Shown one piece after another: positions 1 through 7,939 of a stretch of DNA of 30,811 nt (its first letter is position 1; each line of letters begins with the position of its first letter). Origin of the DNA: a virus. The DNA is taken from IMG/VR virus record IMGVR_UViG_3300017996_000014, positions 1 through 30,811 of that record, one strand, 5' to 3'. Position numbers and translations under genes: made by a program. Below the pieces are notes generated by a model that saw only the letters and a program-made list of their open reading frames with translations, did no database searches and was not told where the DNA came from.

Positions 1-123
1 AACCGCCCTATCCAGTTTGGTGTTTTCCTGTGCGGTGTCATGCGGTGATTGCTGACTTCTGCATCCGTCGCTCGCCGATACTCGTAAAATGTCCCTCATC
101 TGAGCATCCGTAAAATAGGTCAT
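1..123 (-). CDS. hypothetical protein, 3' part cut by window edge
   Basis: The ATG at 123-121 begins an open frame that runs 41 codons to the window edge without a stop (starts MTYFTDAQMRDILR). A perfect AGGAGG Shine-Dalgarno sequence (131-136) sits 7 nt before the ATG, and a consensus promoter lies just upstream at 161-189. It is therefore the first gene of a new minus-strand transcription unit. The visible residues are hydrophilic and match no family I recognise. The function cannot be assigned. Confidence 0.8.
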   Translation of the reverse strand, partial: MTYFTDAQMRDILRVSASDGCRSQQSPHDTAQENTKLDRAV

Positions 124-160
124 TGTGTTGCCTCCTATTTGAATCTCACTTACGGGAGCT

Positions 161-189
161 ATTATACCTAATTACCTTGCGGGAGTCAA
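161..189 (-). promoter_or_regulatory. sigma70-type promoter
   Basis: On the minus strand TTGACT (184-189) is followed after exactly 17 nt by TATAAT (161-166). This is five of six -35 bases and a perfect -10. The start site would fall near 154, giving a leader of about 30 nt that carries AGGAGG before the ATG at 123. It restarts transcription after the helicase gene. Confidence 0.9.
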
Positions 190-251
190 GTACATTCCGC
201 GCCAAAGCCGAAAATAGTTAACACGAACAAAGGACTTAAAGTGCCCTGTTT
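190..251. other. short intergenic spacer
   Basis: This is the gap between the helicase stop and the -35 box of the next unit. I see no convincing terminator hairpin and no small gene, so read-through from the helicase operon is possible. Confidence 0.5.
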
Positions 252-1850
252 TCATAAGGGAGTTAAGTCTATAATTCCCAAAAGTTTCACCTGTTCCTGC
301 AATCGATCTACTTCTTCCGCATGCTCGCGCAACTTGTCCAGAATCTCATCTGTCAGGTATTTTCGCAAATAAACTGACGGTGTCCCGGCGAACGAGATGC
401 GCAAGTAGTCGATGGGGCGCGTGATTGCAACATAGTAGATGCGCTCCTCTTCCAACAGATCGCCCTTCGGATGCGGAAAACCTTTGGCGTTCGCGCCGAT
501 GATGAACACGTTCTTCCACTCGCCGCCCTTAGCTTGGTGGACCGTCGAAATCGTGACGCCCTTCGGGTCGTTGCGCCGATGCATCATCTTGTTCGCGTAA
601 ACCACAAAATCTTTCGCCATCCGAAAATCTTTTCCGATGATGCGCAGCACCTTCAAATTTTCCAAAGCGTCGTTGTCGCGGTCGGTGCGATCATCCACTG
701 CGTACTTCGATTCAATCCCCGGTATTGTTAGATTGAAGCCAGCCTCCATGGATACCAGCGGATACGGCTTCAGTGCCTCCACTGCTTTGCGAATCTCGTT
801 CTGCTTCCAGAATCCAGTTTTGCCCAAGAGGTGATATCGAATGTTGTAACGATTGCACAGGCGCTCCAACAATCCGACCATCCGATTCGTGCGGGCAAGG
901 ATGACACTGTTGAGCGGGTCTTTCTGTGCGAGTGCCAGGGCGGATTCAGCCTCCTCGTCGTCGCTCCAGTACATCTTCAACGCGATGGGCGCACCCTTCA
1001 CTTTCCTGACCGCCCGCATACGGTCTAGCAATTCCTTCGGCGTGCCCTTCGGTGCATTCTCGCGTCCGAAGTTGACGATGGTTTCGGTGCTGCGGTAATT
1101 CAGACCGAGATAGAGTTTCTGCCCGCCTGGGAACCATGTATCGAAGTTGGTGATGTTCTCGGGCTTCGCGCCACGGAAGCTGTAAATACACTGGTTAGGG
1201 TCCCCAACCACGGTGATATTGCCGTGCTTCTCGGACATCAACTGCATCATGCGAAACTGGAGATTGTCCGTGTCCTGCGCTTCGTCAACGATTAAGTATT
1301 TCGGCTGCCATCGGGCACGAGTCTGAGGAGCTTCCAGCATTCTCACTGAGTCAGCGAGCATGGATTCGAAGTCCATCCAGCCGCCGCGAGCCCGCTCGTT
1401 CTCGTACTCGGCGTACGCACTGCACATGCCGTAGTCCAGGTCGCCCGCGTCGTACGCTTCGGTCGGCGAAATATTCTCGCGACGCATCTTCGCAATGAAT
1501 CCGTCCAACTCTTTGTACTCCAAATTCCATTTCCGCGTCAGCTTGCACATGAGCCGATACCGCAACTCGGGCTCGACTGGTTTGCGCTCCGTCTCCGAAC
1601 AAATCAAATACCCCAGGCTGTGGAACGTAGAGGCAACGCCCTTTACTTTGAGTTTCTTTTCCAGAGCCGTTGCCATTTCCTTGCTAAATGTGAGGGCGCG
1701 AATGTCGGACGCAGAAATACCACCCCGAATTAGCTCGTTGATAAGACCCACCATCGTGGTAGTCTTGCCCGCGCCTGGACCTGCAATTACAGAACGAGGA
1801 CCCATAGGGTCGTCGATAACTTTCTGTTGGTCCGCATCAAAATCGGGCAT
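252..1850 (-). CDS. UvrD/Rep-like SF1 DNA helicase
   Basis: A 532-residue ATP-dependent superfamily 1A helicase. The motifs are in order: Walker A GPGAGKTT (residues 24-31), Walker B VDEAQD (188-193), motif III VVGDPNQCIYSFRGA (about 214-228), motif IV NYRST (251-255), motif V with TVHQAKG and motif VI YVAITRP near the C-terminus. It is shorter than cellular UvrD (about 700 residues), mainly through a reduced 2B region, as is usual for phage versions. The ATG at 1850 is supported by GAGGG 5 nt upstream, which overlaps the stop of the small gene before it. Its place after erf and ssb points to replication or recombination-dependent unwinding. UvrD/Rep family membership is clear; the exact subfamily is not. 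Confidence 0.93.
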   Translation of the reverse strand: MPDFDADQQKVIDDPMGPRSVIAGPGAGKTTTMVGLINELIRGGISASDIRALTFSKEMATALEKKLKVKGVASTFHSLGYLICSETERKPVEPELRYRLMCKLTRKWNLEYKELDGFIAKMRRENISPTEAYDAGDLDYGMCSAYAEYENERARGGWMDFESMLADSVRMLEAPQTRARWQPKYLIVDEAQDTDNLQFRMMQLMSEKHGNITVVGDPNQCIYSFRGAKPENITNFDTWFPGGQKLYLGLNYRSTETIVNFGRENAPKGTPKELLDRMRAVRKVKGAPIALKMYWSDDEEAESALALAQKDPLNSVILARTNRMVGLLERLCNRYNIRYHLLGKTGFWKQNEIRKAVEALKPYPLVSMEAGFNLTIPGIESKYAVDDRTDRDNDALENLKVLRIIGKDFRMAKDFVVYANKMMHRRNDPKGVTISTVHQAKGGEWKNVFIIGANAKGFPHPKGDLLEEERIYYVAITRPIDYLRISFAGTPSVYLRKYLTDEILDKLREHAEEVDRLQEQVKLLGIIDLTPL

Positions 1851-1858
1851 GGATACCC

Positions 1859-2023
1859 TCAGTTGAAGTAGTCGTGGAGTTTATGAAACCAGTGCTCAGG
1901 GGCGAATCTGTGCGCTACCTTCGAATGAAGGATGTGCCAGCCGCCCCAGAGCACCAGGAAAGACAGTTCTACGCCAAAGCCTTGCCAAAGTCCATTCCAC
2001 ACGAGTTTGAGAATCCCGCGCAT
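1859..2023 (-). CDS. small membrane protein, 54 residues
   Basis: The ATG (2023-2021) shares one base with the ssb stop (TAATG), and the stop TGA (1859-1861) overlaps the helicase Shine-Dalgarno sequence (TGAGGG). The gene thus fits exactly between ssb and the helicase. The product begins MRGILKLVWNGLWQGFG and has one hydrophobic stretch (about residues 15-31, including VELSFLVLWGGW) followed by a basic, His-rich tail ending HDYFN. It is probably a single-pass membrane peptide translated by coupling to ssb. I do not recognise a family. The tight packing at both ends argues that it is real. Confidence 0.72.
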   Translation of the reverse strand: MRGILKLVWNGLWQGFGVELSFLVLWGGWHILHSKVAHRFAPEHWFHKLHDYFN

Positions 2024-2499
2024 TAGAATGGGATTTCTGAGTCGTCCACTTCAGCGGAAACCGTCTGCGGAGCCGCTTGCTGTTGTGGCGGACGATGCAC
2101 TGCCGACCGCGCCTGTGCGACGAGTTGCTTGTTGCTCGATGCCGGTGCAGCACCGCCGTCCGTCTTCGCCGTTACCAGTCCGACAATGTTGGTGATGTTG
2201 ATTTCAGTCGTGTACTTCTTTTCGCCATCCTTCTCCCACGAGCGGGTCTGAAGTTTTCCTTCGACGGCAACTAAATCGCCCTTGTGAAGATACGGCTGAA
2301 TGAACTTCTCGACCGTCTCGCCCCAAGCAACCAGATTGTGCCACTCAGTTTTCTTTTGCTTTTCACCCTGCGCGTTCTTGTACGATTCGTCAGTCGCGAG
2401 ACTGAAATTCGCAACTGCCTTGCCGCTGCTCGTATACCTGACTTCCGGGTCTTTTCCCAAACGACCGATCAGAATCACCTTGTTCATTGAAGCAGACAT
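2023..2499 (-). CDS. ssb: single-stranded DNA-binding protein
   Basis: 158 residues. The N-terminal OB fold starts MSASMNKVILIGRLGKDPE, with VAWGETVEKF and the strand YTTEINITNIVGL typical of bacterial-type SSB. A flexible Gln/Pro/Ala linker follows, and the protein ends in the acidic partner-binding tail DDSEIPF. The start at 2499 is chosen because GAGGTG lies 5 nt upstream; longer in-frame ATGs run into the erf gene and add non-SSB sequence. It coats ssDNA for the polymerase, RecA, Erf-like protein and helicase encoded nearby. Confidence 0.95.
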   Translation of the reverse strand: MSASMNKVILIGRLGKDPEVRYTSSGKAVANFSLATDESYKNAQGEKQKKTEWHNLVAWGETVEKFIQPYLHKGDLVAVEGKLQTRSWEKDGEKKYTTEINITNIVGLVTAKTDGGAAPASSNKQLVAQARSAVHRPPQQQAAPQTVSAEVDDSEIPF

Positions 2500-2540
2500 C
2501 GTAACACCTCGCTTTTGGATTTGCTCTTTCGAGCCGTGAC

Positions 2541-3473
2541 TTACTTCTTTTTCTTGGTGTCTTCGATGCCGTTGGCTTTGTTCACCAACTTCGTCAAATT
2601 CACCAAACCGTTTTCCCTCGCCGCAAGGTCTTCTGCACGCACGAAGAAGTCTTCCCACTGTCCGACCGTGAGATTCTTGGCGTCGTCCACCCTCTCAACG
2701 CTCATGAGGAAAACCAGCAGTTTGCGGTTCAACTTGATTCCTGCGCTCGCCGTCAATTTACCTTTCGAAGACAAGTCATCCGCGAGTTTGGTGAACCGCG
2801 CACGGAACCCAGTCATCTGCTCCTCAGTCGGCAGTTCGTTTTCGGATTCGTCTCCGGGTTCACGACCTGCAGGTGCAGAAGCCGTCGCTGCTGACAGAGA
2901 ATCCGCAGGCAGTGCACCAGATAATGGTTGGGTCTCCGCAGCTTGGGCTTTTGGGGATTCAATAGCGGTATCGCGGTTCGCAGGACGCGAAGCAGGAGCG
3001 CCGCGACGATTATCTTGAAAATCTGGCATCTCGTCTGATTGATAGTTCCCTCGGTCAATTCTTTCATCCGCCTCGGGGTCCGCTTCATCGGGCACGAGAA
3101 AGGCGTTTCGCATTGCGTACTTCGTGGCCCCCGTTTGGGCTTTGTAGATGGCTTTGTCTCCTGTATCTGCCCCCGTACCCAGTCCGCTGGATGTGATCGT
3201 CTCATTAGACTCCAAATCATGAAACACAATGGTGCAGCGAACATCCACCGCGTTAAAGGGGGCATTCGGTGCTTTCTCGCGAGCGATGGTGTATTGCCGT
3301 TCGTTGACCAAATTCACTTCGGCGTAGACACCGAGTTTCAAAAACGCTTTTCGTACCGCCCTAACCATATCCGTTGCCCGCACGAAGTCATAGTTTTGAT
3401 TCTTGTTGTGCCCTGACTTCTGAATGTGGTCAATCTCTTCGTACACCGAAATCAATTTCTGAATTAACGTCAT
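2541..3473 (-). CDS. erf: Erf-family single-strand annealing protein
   Basis: 310 residues. The N-terminal ~140 residues match the ERF superfamily: MTLIQKLISVYEEI, a K-SGHNKNQNYDF segment, and the signature GLGTGADTGDKAIYKA followed by TKYAMRNAFLVP and an acidic stretch. The Ala/Pro-rich middle and helical C-terminus ending in TKKKK look like a flexible linker plus a DNA- or SSB-contact tail. Erf proteins anneal complementary single strands during phage recombination and genome circularisation. The ATG at 3473 overlaps the HNH stop (ATGA) and has GAGG 4 nt upstream. The neighbouring ssb is the normal partner. Confidence 0.9.
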   Translation of the reverse strand: MTLIQKLISVYEEIDHIQKSGHNKNQNYDFVRATDMVRAVRKAFLKLGVYAEVNLVNERQYTIAREKAPNAPFNAVDVRCTIVFHDLESNETITSSGLGTGADTGDKAIYKAQTGATKYAMRNAFLVPDEADPEADERIDRGNYQSDEMPDFQDNRRGAPASRPANRDTAIESPKAQAAETQPLSGALPADSLSAATASAPAGREPGDESENELPTEEQMTGFRARFTKLADDLSSKGKLTASAGIKLNRKLLVFLMSVERVDDAKNLTVGQWEDFFVRAEDLAARENGLVNLTKLVNKANGIEDTKKKK

Positions 3474-3898
3474 AAAACCTCACTTTTTCTTTGAGATGTT
3501 TGTTCCAAATATGCGACGAGATACCCAGGAATCAGATGTGGTTCTTTCTCCACCATACCCAAAAGTAAATTACAGCGGTTACACAGCAAGCCTCGAACAC
3601 ACTTTCCACAAGATGTTTTCCCAGGACAGCAAGCGTGGTTGTGGTCGATTTGAGATGTATCCAAATCTCGTCCGCACGGACACTTGCCATTTTGGTGGAA
3701 CAATAAAAGCAAATAAAGCGATTCCGAAATTCCCATGCGTACGCAGCGACGATGAACTTTAGCCAAATAGGACCCATCGTAGTCAGGCCATTGGTCGGCA
3801 TGGTTTCGATAATAAGCCGCATGATAGCAGGAAGTGCACAACCCATGCCCCGCATTCACTTGATTTGTATGAGAGCATGTCCAAGCCAAAAGTCGCAT
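3470..3898 (-). CDS. endonuclease VII-type HNH endonuclease
   Basis: 142 residues from the ATG at 3898. Two zinc-type Cys pairs near the N-terminus (CTSC) and middle (CPCG) precede the nuclease core IDHNHACCPG and CGKCVRGLLCNRCNLLLG, the DHNH plus RGLLC..CN pattern of the recombination endonuclease VII/HNH superfamily. A longer frame exists to 4003 but would start inside the polymerase gene. The promoter at 3905-3933 lies between, so 3898 is the sensible start. The -10 ends only 6 nt before this ATG, so the transcript would be leaderless. It sits alone between polA and erf and looks like a mobile insertion. Confidence 0.88.
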   Translation of the reverse strand: MRLLAWTCSHTNQVNAGHGLCTSCYHAAYYRNHADQWPDYDGSYLAKVHRRCVRMGISESLYLLLLFHQNGKCPCGRDLDTSQIDHNHACCPGKTSCGKCVRGLLCNRCNLLLGMVEKEPHLIPGYLVAYLEQTSQRKSEVL

Positions 3899-3904
3899 TT
3901 CTGT

Positions 3905-3933
3905 ATAGTACCAAAGTCCCATTGCTTTGTCAA
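3905..3933 (-). promoter_or_regulatory. sigma70-type promoter of HNH gene
   Basis: A perfect TTGACA (3928-3933), 17 nt, then TACTAT (3905-3910). The TGA inside the -35 box is the stop codon of the DNA polymerase gene (3930-3932). The expected start site falls on or next to the A of the HNH ATG (3898). Confidence 0.88.
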
Positions 3934-6260
3934 CCCTTTTTATAGTACGGACCCTCGTACCCATCCGCCCCCAAAAGTAAACCTGGAGCCCAGTCAGGCA
4001 CAAGCGTCATACAGTATATCAAATCATCAAGACGAAGTCCATCCCAAATATCATCTTCTTCACAGGCCAATTCGTCGTGGAAGAGACCCCAGATATGAAA
4101 GTCCATTTTATCTGCTTCAAGCATGCCGTTCAAGAGGATGTCCCGAGCGATTGCTTGAATGGCGTTCTCGCACAACTTGCCCCCATACGTCTTGACTCGA
4201 CCCCATTTGTGTTTTTTCTTGGCGGTCGCACCATTCGCGTCCTGCGTCGCACTGTGCTCGATGCCGTCATAATAAATCGTGTGCGAAGTGTACGTGTGAA
4301 ATTCACCAGTTCGCGGGTCGGGTGTCTTGCTGGTGCGTTCCTCGTCTTCGATGGTCGCATTGATGTAGTGCAGGGCACGTCCAGACGGCAGTTCCATGCG
4401 AATTATGTAGCCGCCGCCCTCCATCGCCTTGCGTCGAAAGGTTATCACGCAGCCAAGACAGGTCTTGTGCTTCACCCACTCGCGTTCTTTTTTGTTCCAC
4501 GTCACCTCGCCGACTTTAATAACGCCGCCGCGTTTCAGCACCTGCTTGAACGCTTCCTCCAGGTCAGTCCAGAATTGCACAACCTCGGGATACGACTCAC
4601 GGAAAATCTTCACGGCTTCGTGAGCCAGTTCCTTCGACATGTCCACACCGCAGACCGATTTCGCATATCCCCACAACCCGCCCCGCACCTCATCACCGTT
4701 TTCGTTGACATACATGTCCCCGCCGCCAAGACCGTAGCCCGCGCCAAGCACCGCAGGCTTCGAATTCTGGCGGTCGTCATCATTGCCCGCTTTGTAGGCA
4801 GCCCACATCGCGGCATATTCTTTCTTGTACAGCTTGGTACCAAAAGAGATATACGGGCAGCGCGGTGTGGTTCCTCCGCATCGCGGGCAGTGGAAGGACC
4901 CCTGCAGGTTTTCCACAATGAAGCCGCACTCCGTGCACGTTTTGAATACATCCAAAATTGCTTTGCAGCCCGCCGCCCAACCTAGGCCGCGATTTTCAAT
5001 GGCATTCAGGTCGGCGACGACAAGTTTCTTACCCTTCTTCGCTTGGAACAACGAGCGCAGTAATGTGATGATGACTTCCACCACGCTGACGTTGTACGGC
5101 TTCTTAGTCTTTGGGTCTATCGCGTCCGTGAAGTCTCGCTTGATTCCCTCATAATCCTCATTTTCAAGGAGCAGCAGTGCGTGGTCGAGATTCTTTTTGA
5201 CCCACTTTACGCCGCGAGGGAGATTCTGCACCTGCACGTCGCCGCCTGCCCAGCGTCCAGAGCGTGCCGCCGCCATGTATTTGAATTGATAGCGAAGCCT
5301 GTCATCCAACATCGAGAGAACTGCCAGGAACCGCTCAAGTTTTTTGTACGACGTTTTGTTGGTCGTCGCCCGCAGTTTAAACGCTTCTCGGCACTCAGGT
5401 GTGATTTGTGATGTGGGATTGTCCAACTCAGCCGTCACGTAATTTGCTCTGACGGAATTCCACGAATACCCTCGTTCTTTTGCCCACGTTATCATTTGAT
5501 CGCGTGAGTTTGGGTTTTCCAGTTTAGTCAGGTCTTTCAGCTTTTTCTTCTGTTCATCCACGTAGCGTTGCGCGAGGCGTAGACCCTTCTCCGCAAGGTC
5601 ACGACGCCCCGGCATTCCGAAGGTGTTGATTTTCTGATCGAGCAGCCAGCCTTGCCAGTCACGTTCGGGAAACGCAACCGTCAATAGCCGATACCACAAG
5701 TCGCGCTCTGCCCGCACGTCCTGTTTGCAATATTTGCCATACTCTGCAAACTCTTTCGGATGGCTATTGTGATCGCGAAATAGTGGGGGTGCAATGCCGA
5801 ACAAAGTCATCTCGCCGCCCCTGCTCACAGGCTGGCAAAACATCATCTTCAACTCTTCGCCCCGAGGGTCTTTCAGTTCCTTCATCTTCAAAATTTTGGC
5901 GACGCTGTCCAGTTTTCCAGGGAGCGATAAATTATGAGCAAGGACAATGGGGTCTCGATACTGCGAGATAGGCACATGGAAATCAGATTCCACATAGCGA
6001 GGTCCCATGACGACGTTCGCAAACTCGCATTCAAACGTGGCGTTCCATGCGATTTTGATGATGGCGAGGTTGCGCCACGCATCAATGAGTTTTTGCGGCG
6101 GGGGACTCAAATGCGGCAACCACAATTCTATCTCTTCGCAGTCGAGCGCCCAAGCACACATCGAGATGCCTGTCGAGGGATGATGGACGTAGTTGTCCAG
6201 CCCCACCTCTTCCAAGTCGAGGAGAGAGAAAGTTTCGTAGTCAATGAATAGATAGCTCAA
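3930..6260 (-). CDS. family A DNA polymerase with 3'-5' exonuclease
   Basis: 776 residues, the phage replicase. Exo motif I is FIDYETFS (residues 5-12). Polymerase motif A is ADLNAIENR (D417), motif B is RQNSKPAVLGAGYG (R497, K501, Y509) and motif C is FHDE (H728, D729, E730). No 5'-3' exonuclease domain is present, as in T7-like and other phage PolA enzymes. Between motifs A and B is a zinc-ribbon-like insertion: CTEC (442-445) and CPRC (458-461). The start is a TTG at 6260 inside a TTGA overlap with the preceding gene's stop. An in-frame TAA lies just upstream and Exo I begins within 10 residues, so no ATG start is possible. The Shine-Dalgarno sequence is poor, suggesting translational coupling. 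Confidence 0.95.
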   Translation of the reverse strand: MSYLFIDYETFSLLDLEEVGLDNYVHHPSTGISMCAWALDCEEIELWLPHLSPPPQKLIDAWRNLAIIKIAWNATFECEFANVVMGPRYVESDFHVPISQYRDPIVLAHNLSLPGKLDSVAKILKMKELKDPRGEELKMMFCQPVSRGGEMTLFGIAPPLFRDHNSHPKEFAEYGKYCKQDVRAERDLWYRLLTVAFPERDWQGWLLDQKINTFGMPGRRDLAEKGLRLAQRYVDEQKKKLKDLTKLENPNSRDQMITWAKERGYSWNSVRANYVTAELDNPTSQITPECREAFKLRATTNKTSYKKLERFLAVLSMLDDRLRYQFKYMAAARSGRWAGGDVQVQNLPRGVKWVKKNLDHALLLLENEDYEGIKRDFTDAIDPKTKKPYNVSVVEVIITLLRSLFQAKKGKKLVVADLNAIENRGLGWAAGCKAILDVFKTCTECGFIVENLQGSFHCPRCGGTTPRCPYISFGTKLYKKEYAAMWAAYKAGNDDDRQNSKPAVLGAGYGLGGGDMYVNENGDEVRGGLWGYAKSVCGVDMSKELAHEAVKIFRESYPEVVQFWTDLEEAFKQVLKRGGVIKVGEVTWNKKEREWVKHKTCLGCVITFRRKAMEGGGYIIRMELPSGRALHYINATIEDEERTSKTPDPRTGEFHTYTSHTIYYDGIEHSATQDANGATAKKKHKWGRVKTYGGKLCENAIQAIARDILLNGMLEADKMDFHIWGLFHDELACEEDDIWDGLRLDDLIYCMTLVPDWAPGLLLGADGYEGPYYKKG

Positions 6261-6703
6261 AGCGAGGATTCTTTAACGTCCCACTTTTCAATTTCAGCTA
6301 GTTCAACCAGCCGCGCCTTCGTCGCTTCCCAATCAGGAAAGTGATAAACCTGCGGCAGATAGTGAAAGATGTTCTGCTCACTTTCGCCGATAACAAAAAC
6401 AGGGTACGAGCGGTAGAGCCCGATACCAACTGCGATACCCATCTCTACGGTTCGGCCTTGACGTTTGATAGTCTCAGTTGAGTCAGGTTGCAAAACAAAT
6501 ACGTCTGCGTCTGCCAAATCGGCGACATCACGAAGAGCGTAGTACTGGTGATCTTTCGGTGCCAAATCTTGCAGTTGGACATTGGCTCTGTGTGTTTCGT
6601 CCAACCATTGTGATGTGACTTCAATTCCCAACTCTCGAAGTTCAGCCGCTCGCTTGCTGATAGTATCTTTCATTTGGTACGGTGCCGCAAGATAGACTTT
6701 CAT
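6257..6703 (-). CDS. nucleoside 2-deoxyribosyltransferase-like protein (second copy)
   Basis: 148 residues. MKVYLAAPYQMKDTI opens a Rossmann-like fold. LADADVFVLQPD (about 63-74) and GRTVEMGIAVG (E87) match the Asp and catalytic-Glu segments of the nucleoside 2-deoxyribosyltransferase/DUF4406-type superfamily. These enzymes cleave or exchange the N-glycosidic bond of deoxynucleosides or nucleotides. The start ATG overlaps the previous stop (ATGA) with GGAGG just upstream. It is a diverged relative, not a close copy, of the gene before it. The substrate cannot be told from sequence; a nucleotide N-hydrolase role is equally possible. Confidence 0.75.
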   Translation of the reverse strand: MKVYLAAPYQMKDTISKRAAELRELGIEVTSQWLDETHRANVQLQDLAPKDHQYYALRDVADLADADVFVLQPDSTETIKRQGRTVEMGIAVGIGLYRSYPVFVIGESEQNIFHYLPQVYHFPDWEATKARLVELAEIEKWDVKESSL

Positions 6704-7125
6704 AGGAACCTCCGCAGTTCATGAATTAAGTCTGCCTTATTGAAGAAAACATCCGTAGCGAACTTGTACATTACGTCGAATCTTTTTGGAATTTTATCGA
6801 AGAGAATGTACCCCGGCTTGCCGCAGCCCCTAGCATACCCAAGTTCCAAATGTCCTGATTTTCCCGCAGGCATCATCATCACTACGATATCGCTCCGATC
6901 AATGTGGTGCTTGTCGAATTCAAAAACATGGGTTGCTGCGTAACTGGTGAGTGCCTGTTTGTAGGACCAGCCACGCATCTTGGCATACTTCAGCAGGTAC
7001 GTGTCAGCTTTAGGACCTGGAGTAATCCAATCGGCGAAGGCATCAAACCTCATGTCCTGGAGTTCATTTGCAAGTTGAACTACTTTCCAGTTTTTGAGCG
7101 CGCCGATGATGTAAATGGACTTCAT
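6700..7125 (-). CDS. nucleoside 2-deoxyribosyltransferase-like protein (first copy)
   Basis: 141 residues from the ATG at 7125. Longer in-frame starts overlap the dCTP deaminase gene and read nonsense. MKSIYIIGALKN starts the fold; RSDIVVMMMPAGKSGHLELG carries the active-site Asp (D79) and the conserved Glu (E94), followed by YARGCGKPGYILF. The ATG overlaps the dCTP deaminase stop (ATGA). It belongs to the PF05014-like superfamily of deoxyribosyl transferases/hydrolases and probably acts on deoxynucleosides or their monophosphates in dNTP salvage or base exchange. The substrate is unknown. Confidence 0.78.
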   Translation of the reverse strand: MKSIYIIGALKNWKVVQLANELQDMRFDAFADWITPGPKADTYLLKYAKMRGWSYKQALTSYAATHVFEFDKHHIDRSDIVVMMMPAGKSGHLELGYARGCGKPGYILFDKIPKRFDVMYKFATDVFFNKADLIHELRRFL

Positions 7126-7541
7126 CGTGCTTCCGTAATTCCTGTTTGGTCTTGATATCTCCCGCGATACGGAGTGCATGGGCCGGAAGTCTTTGCAAAA
7201 ATGAGATGAGCGAATCTCTGGCCAATGGGGCTCGCGCCAGCCAAACCAAAATGCAAAACCTCCAACGTAAGGTTTCCAGCAAATCCGGCGTCTACGATGG
7301 TAGGAGGTAGGAAATAGCCTCGACGAGCCCAACTACTGCGAATCTCAACGAATGCCATTAAGTCATCAGGTAGCTCTACCCGTTCTTTTGTGCACCCCAA
7401 CAGAAAATGCGGTGCCATGAACTGAAGGTTGTCCAAAATTAAATCCACACCGTTTTGTTGAAACTGTTCTGGTGTGATGGGGTCAATCTTCAGCTTCCCC
7501 AACTCGATGTACATTTGCAAGTCTCGGCCACTGAGAATCAC
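7122..7541 (-). CDS. dcd: dCTP deaminase (dUTPase-fold)
   Basis: 139 residues. It begins [17 protein letters not shown], the typical dCTP deaminase opening. ELPDDLMAFVEIRSSWARRG holds the RSS nucleotide-binding motif (68-70), IVDAGFAGNLTLEV holds the expected catalytic Glu (E94), and YRGRYQDQTGI matches the C-terminal substrate-covering segment. It converts dCTP to dUTP; some relatives also hydrolyse dUTP to dUMP. It is shorter than cellular enzymes (about 190) because an internal segment is reduced. The start is GTG in a GTGA overlap with the previous gene, with GAGGAG 7 nt upstream. Confidence 0.88.
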   Translation of the reverse strand: MILSGRDLQMYIELGKLKIDPITPEQFQQNGVDLILDNLQFMAPHFLLGCTKERVELPDDLMAFVEIRSSWARRGYFLPPTIVDAGFAGNLTLEVLHFGLAGASPIGQRFAHLIFAKTSGPCTPYRGRYQDQTGITEAR

Positions 7542-7939
7542 GGTTTCGCTCCTCGGGCGATGGGTGCTCCTTCGGCTTCAAGTTCGAGTTGCAACAACGC
7601 AAGAGCCCGCCACGCCAACTTGGCAGAATGCCTCATGCCATCTGTATCCAACTTGCCACGCTCCAAAAAGTGACGAATGATGGTATCCGCTTGATCGACG
7701 GACTTGCCCCGAGCCCAATGCAGTGTCTCGCCGGGGTTATGCTGCTGATTGCCCTGGTACGAAACCTCGGCAACTTCAATCAACGCCGCTGGGAAGTAGT
7801 CCAAGACTCCCGTCGCCAGTGGGATTTTCTTGCGTTCCTCGGGGTTTGCGGGGAGCAGTGGATTCTTCCCACGCACTTTCGGTACAGCTAGATATCCTGC
7901 GGCTGCGAATTCCATCTCCTCTAGTGGGTCTCTGCTCAC
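7538..7939 (-). CDS. dATP/dGTP diphosphohydrolase-like protein (DUF5664/MazZ-type)
   Basis: 133 residues. The core [19 protein letters not shown], the [13 protein letters not shown] segment and [17 protein letters not shown] match the DUF5664 family, named dATP/dGTP diphosphohydrolase N-terminal domain after MazZ of the 2-aminoadenine phages. Members remove pyrophosphate from purine dNTPs, or are predicted to. The start is GTG in a GTGA overlap with the recA stop, with AGAGGTG upstream. DUF5664 is widespread in phages, so it alone does not prove modified DNA. No PurZ or DatZ gene is present in this window. Confidence 0.75.
   Translation of the reverse strand: MSRDPLEEMEFAAAGYLAVPKVRGKNPLLPANPEERKKIPLATGVLDYFPAALIEVAEVSYQGNQQHNPGETLHWARGKSVDQADTIIRHFLERGKLDTDGMRHSAKLAWRALALLQLELEAEGAPIARGAKP

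Noticed and set aside
4077-4985. 302-codon plus-strand ORF opposite the polymerase
   Set aside because: It is a mirror-frame shadow of the DNA polymerase with no ribosome site and no recognisable protein features; the same applies to all other plus-strand ORFs.
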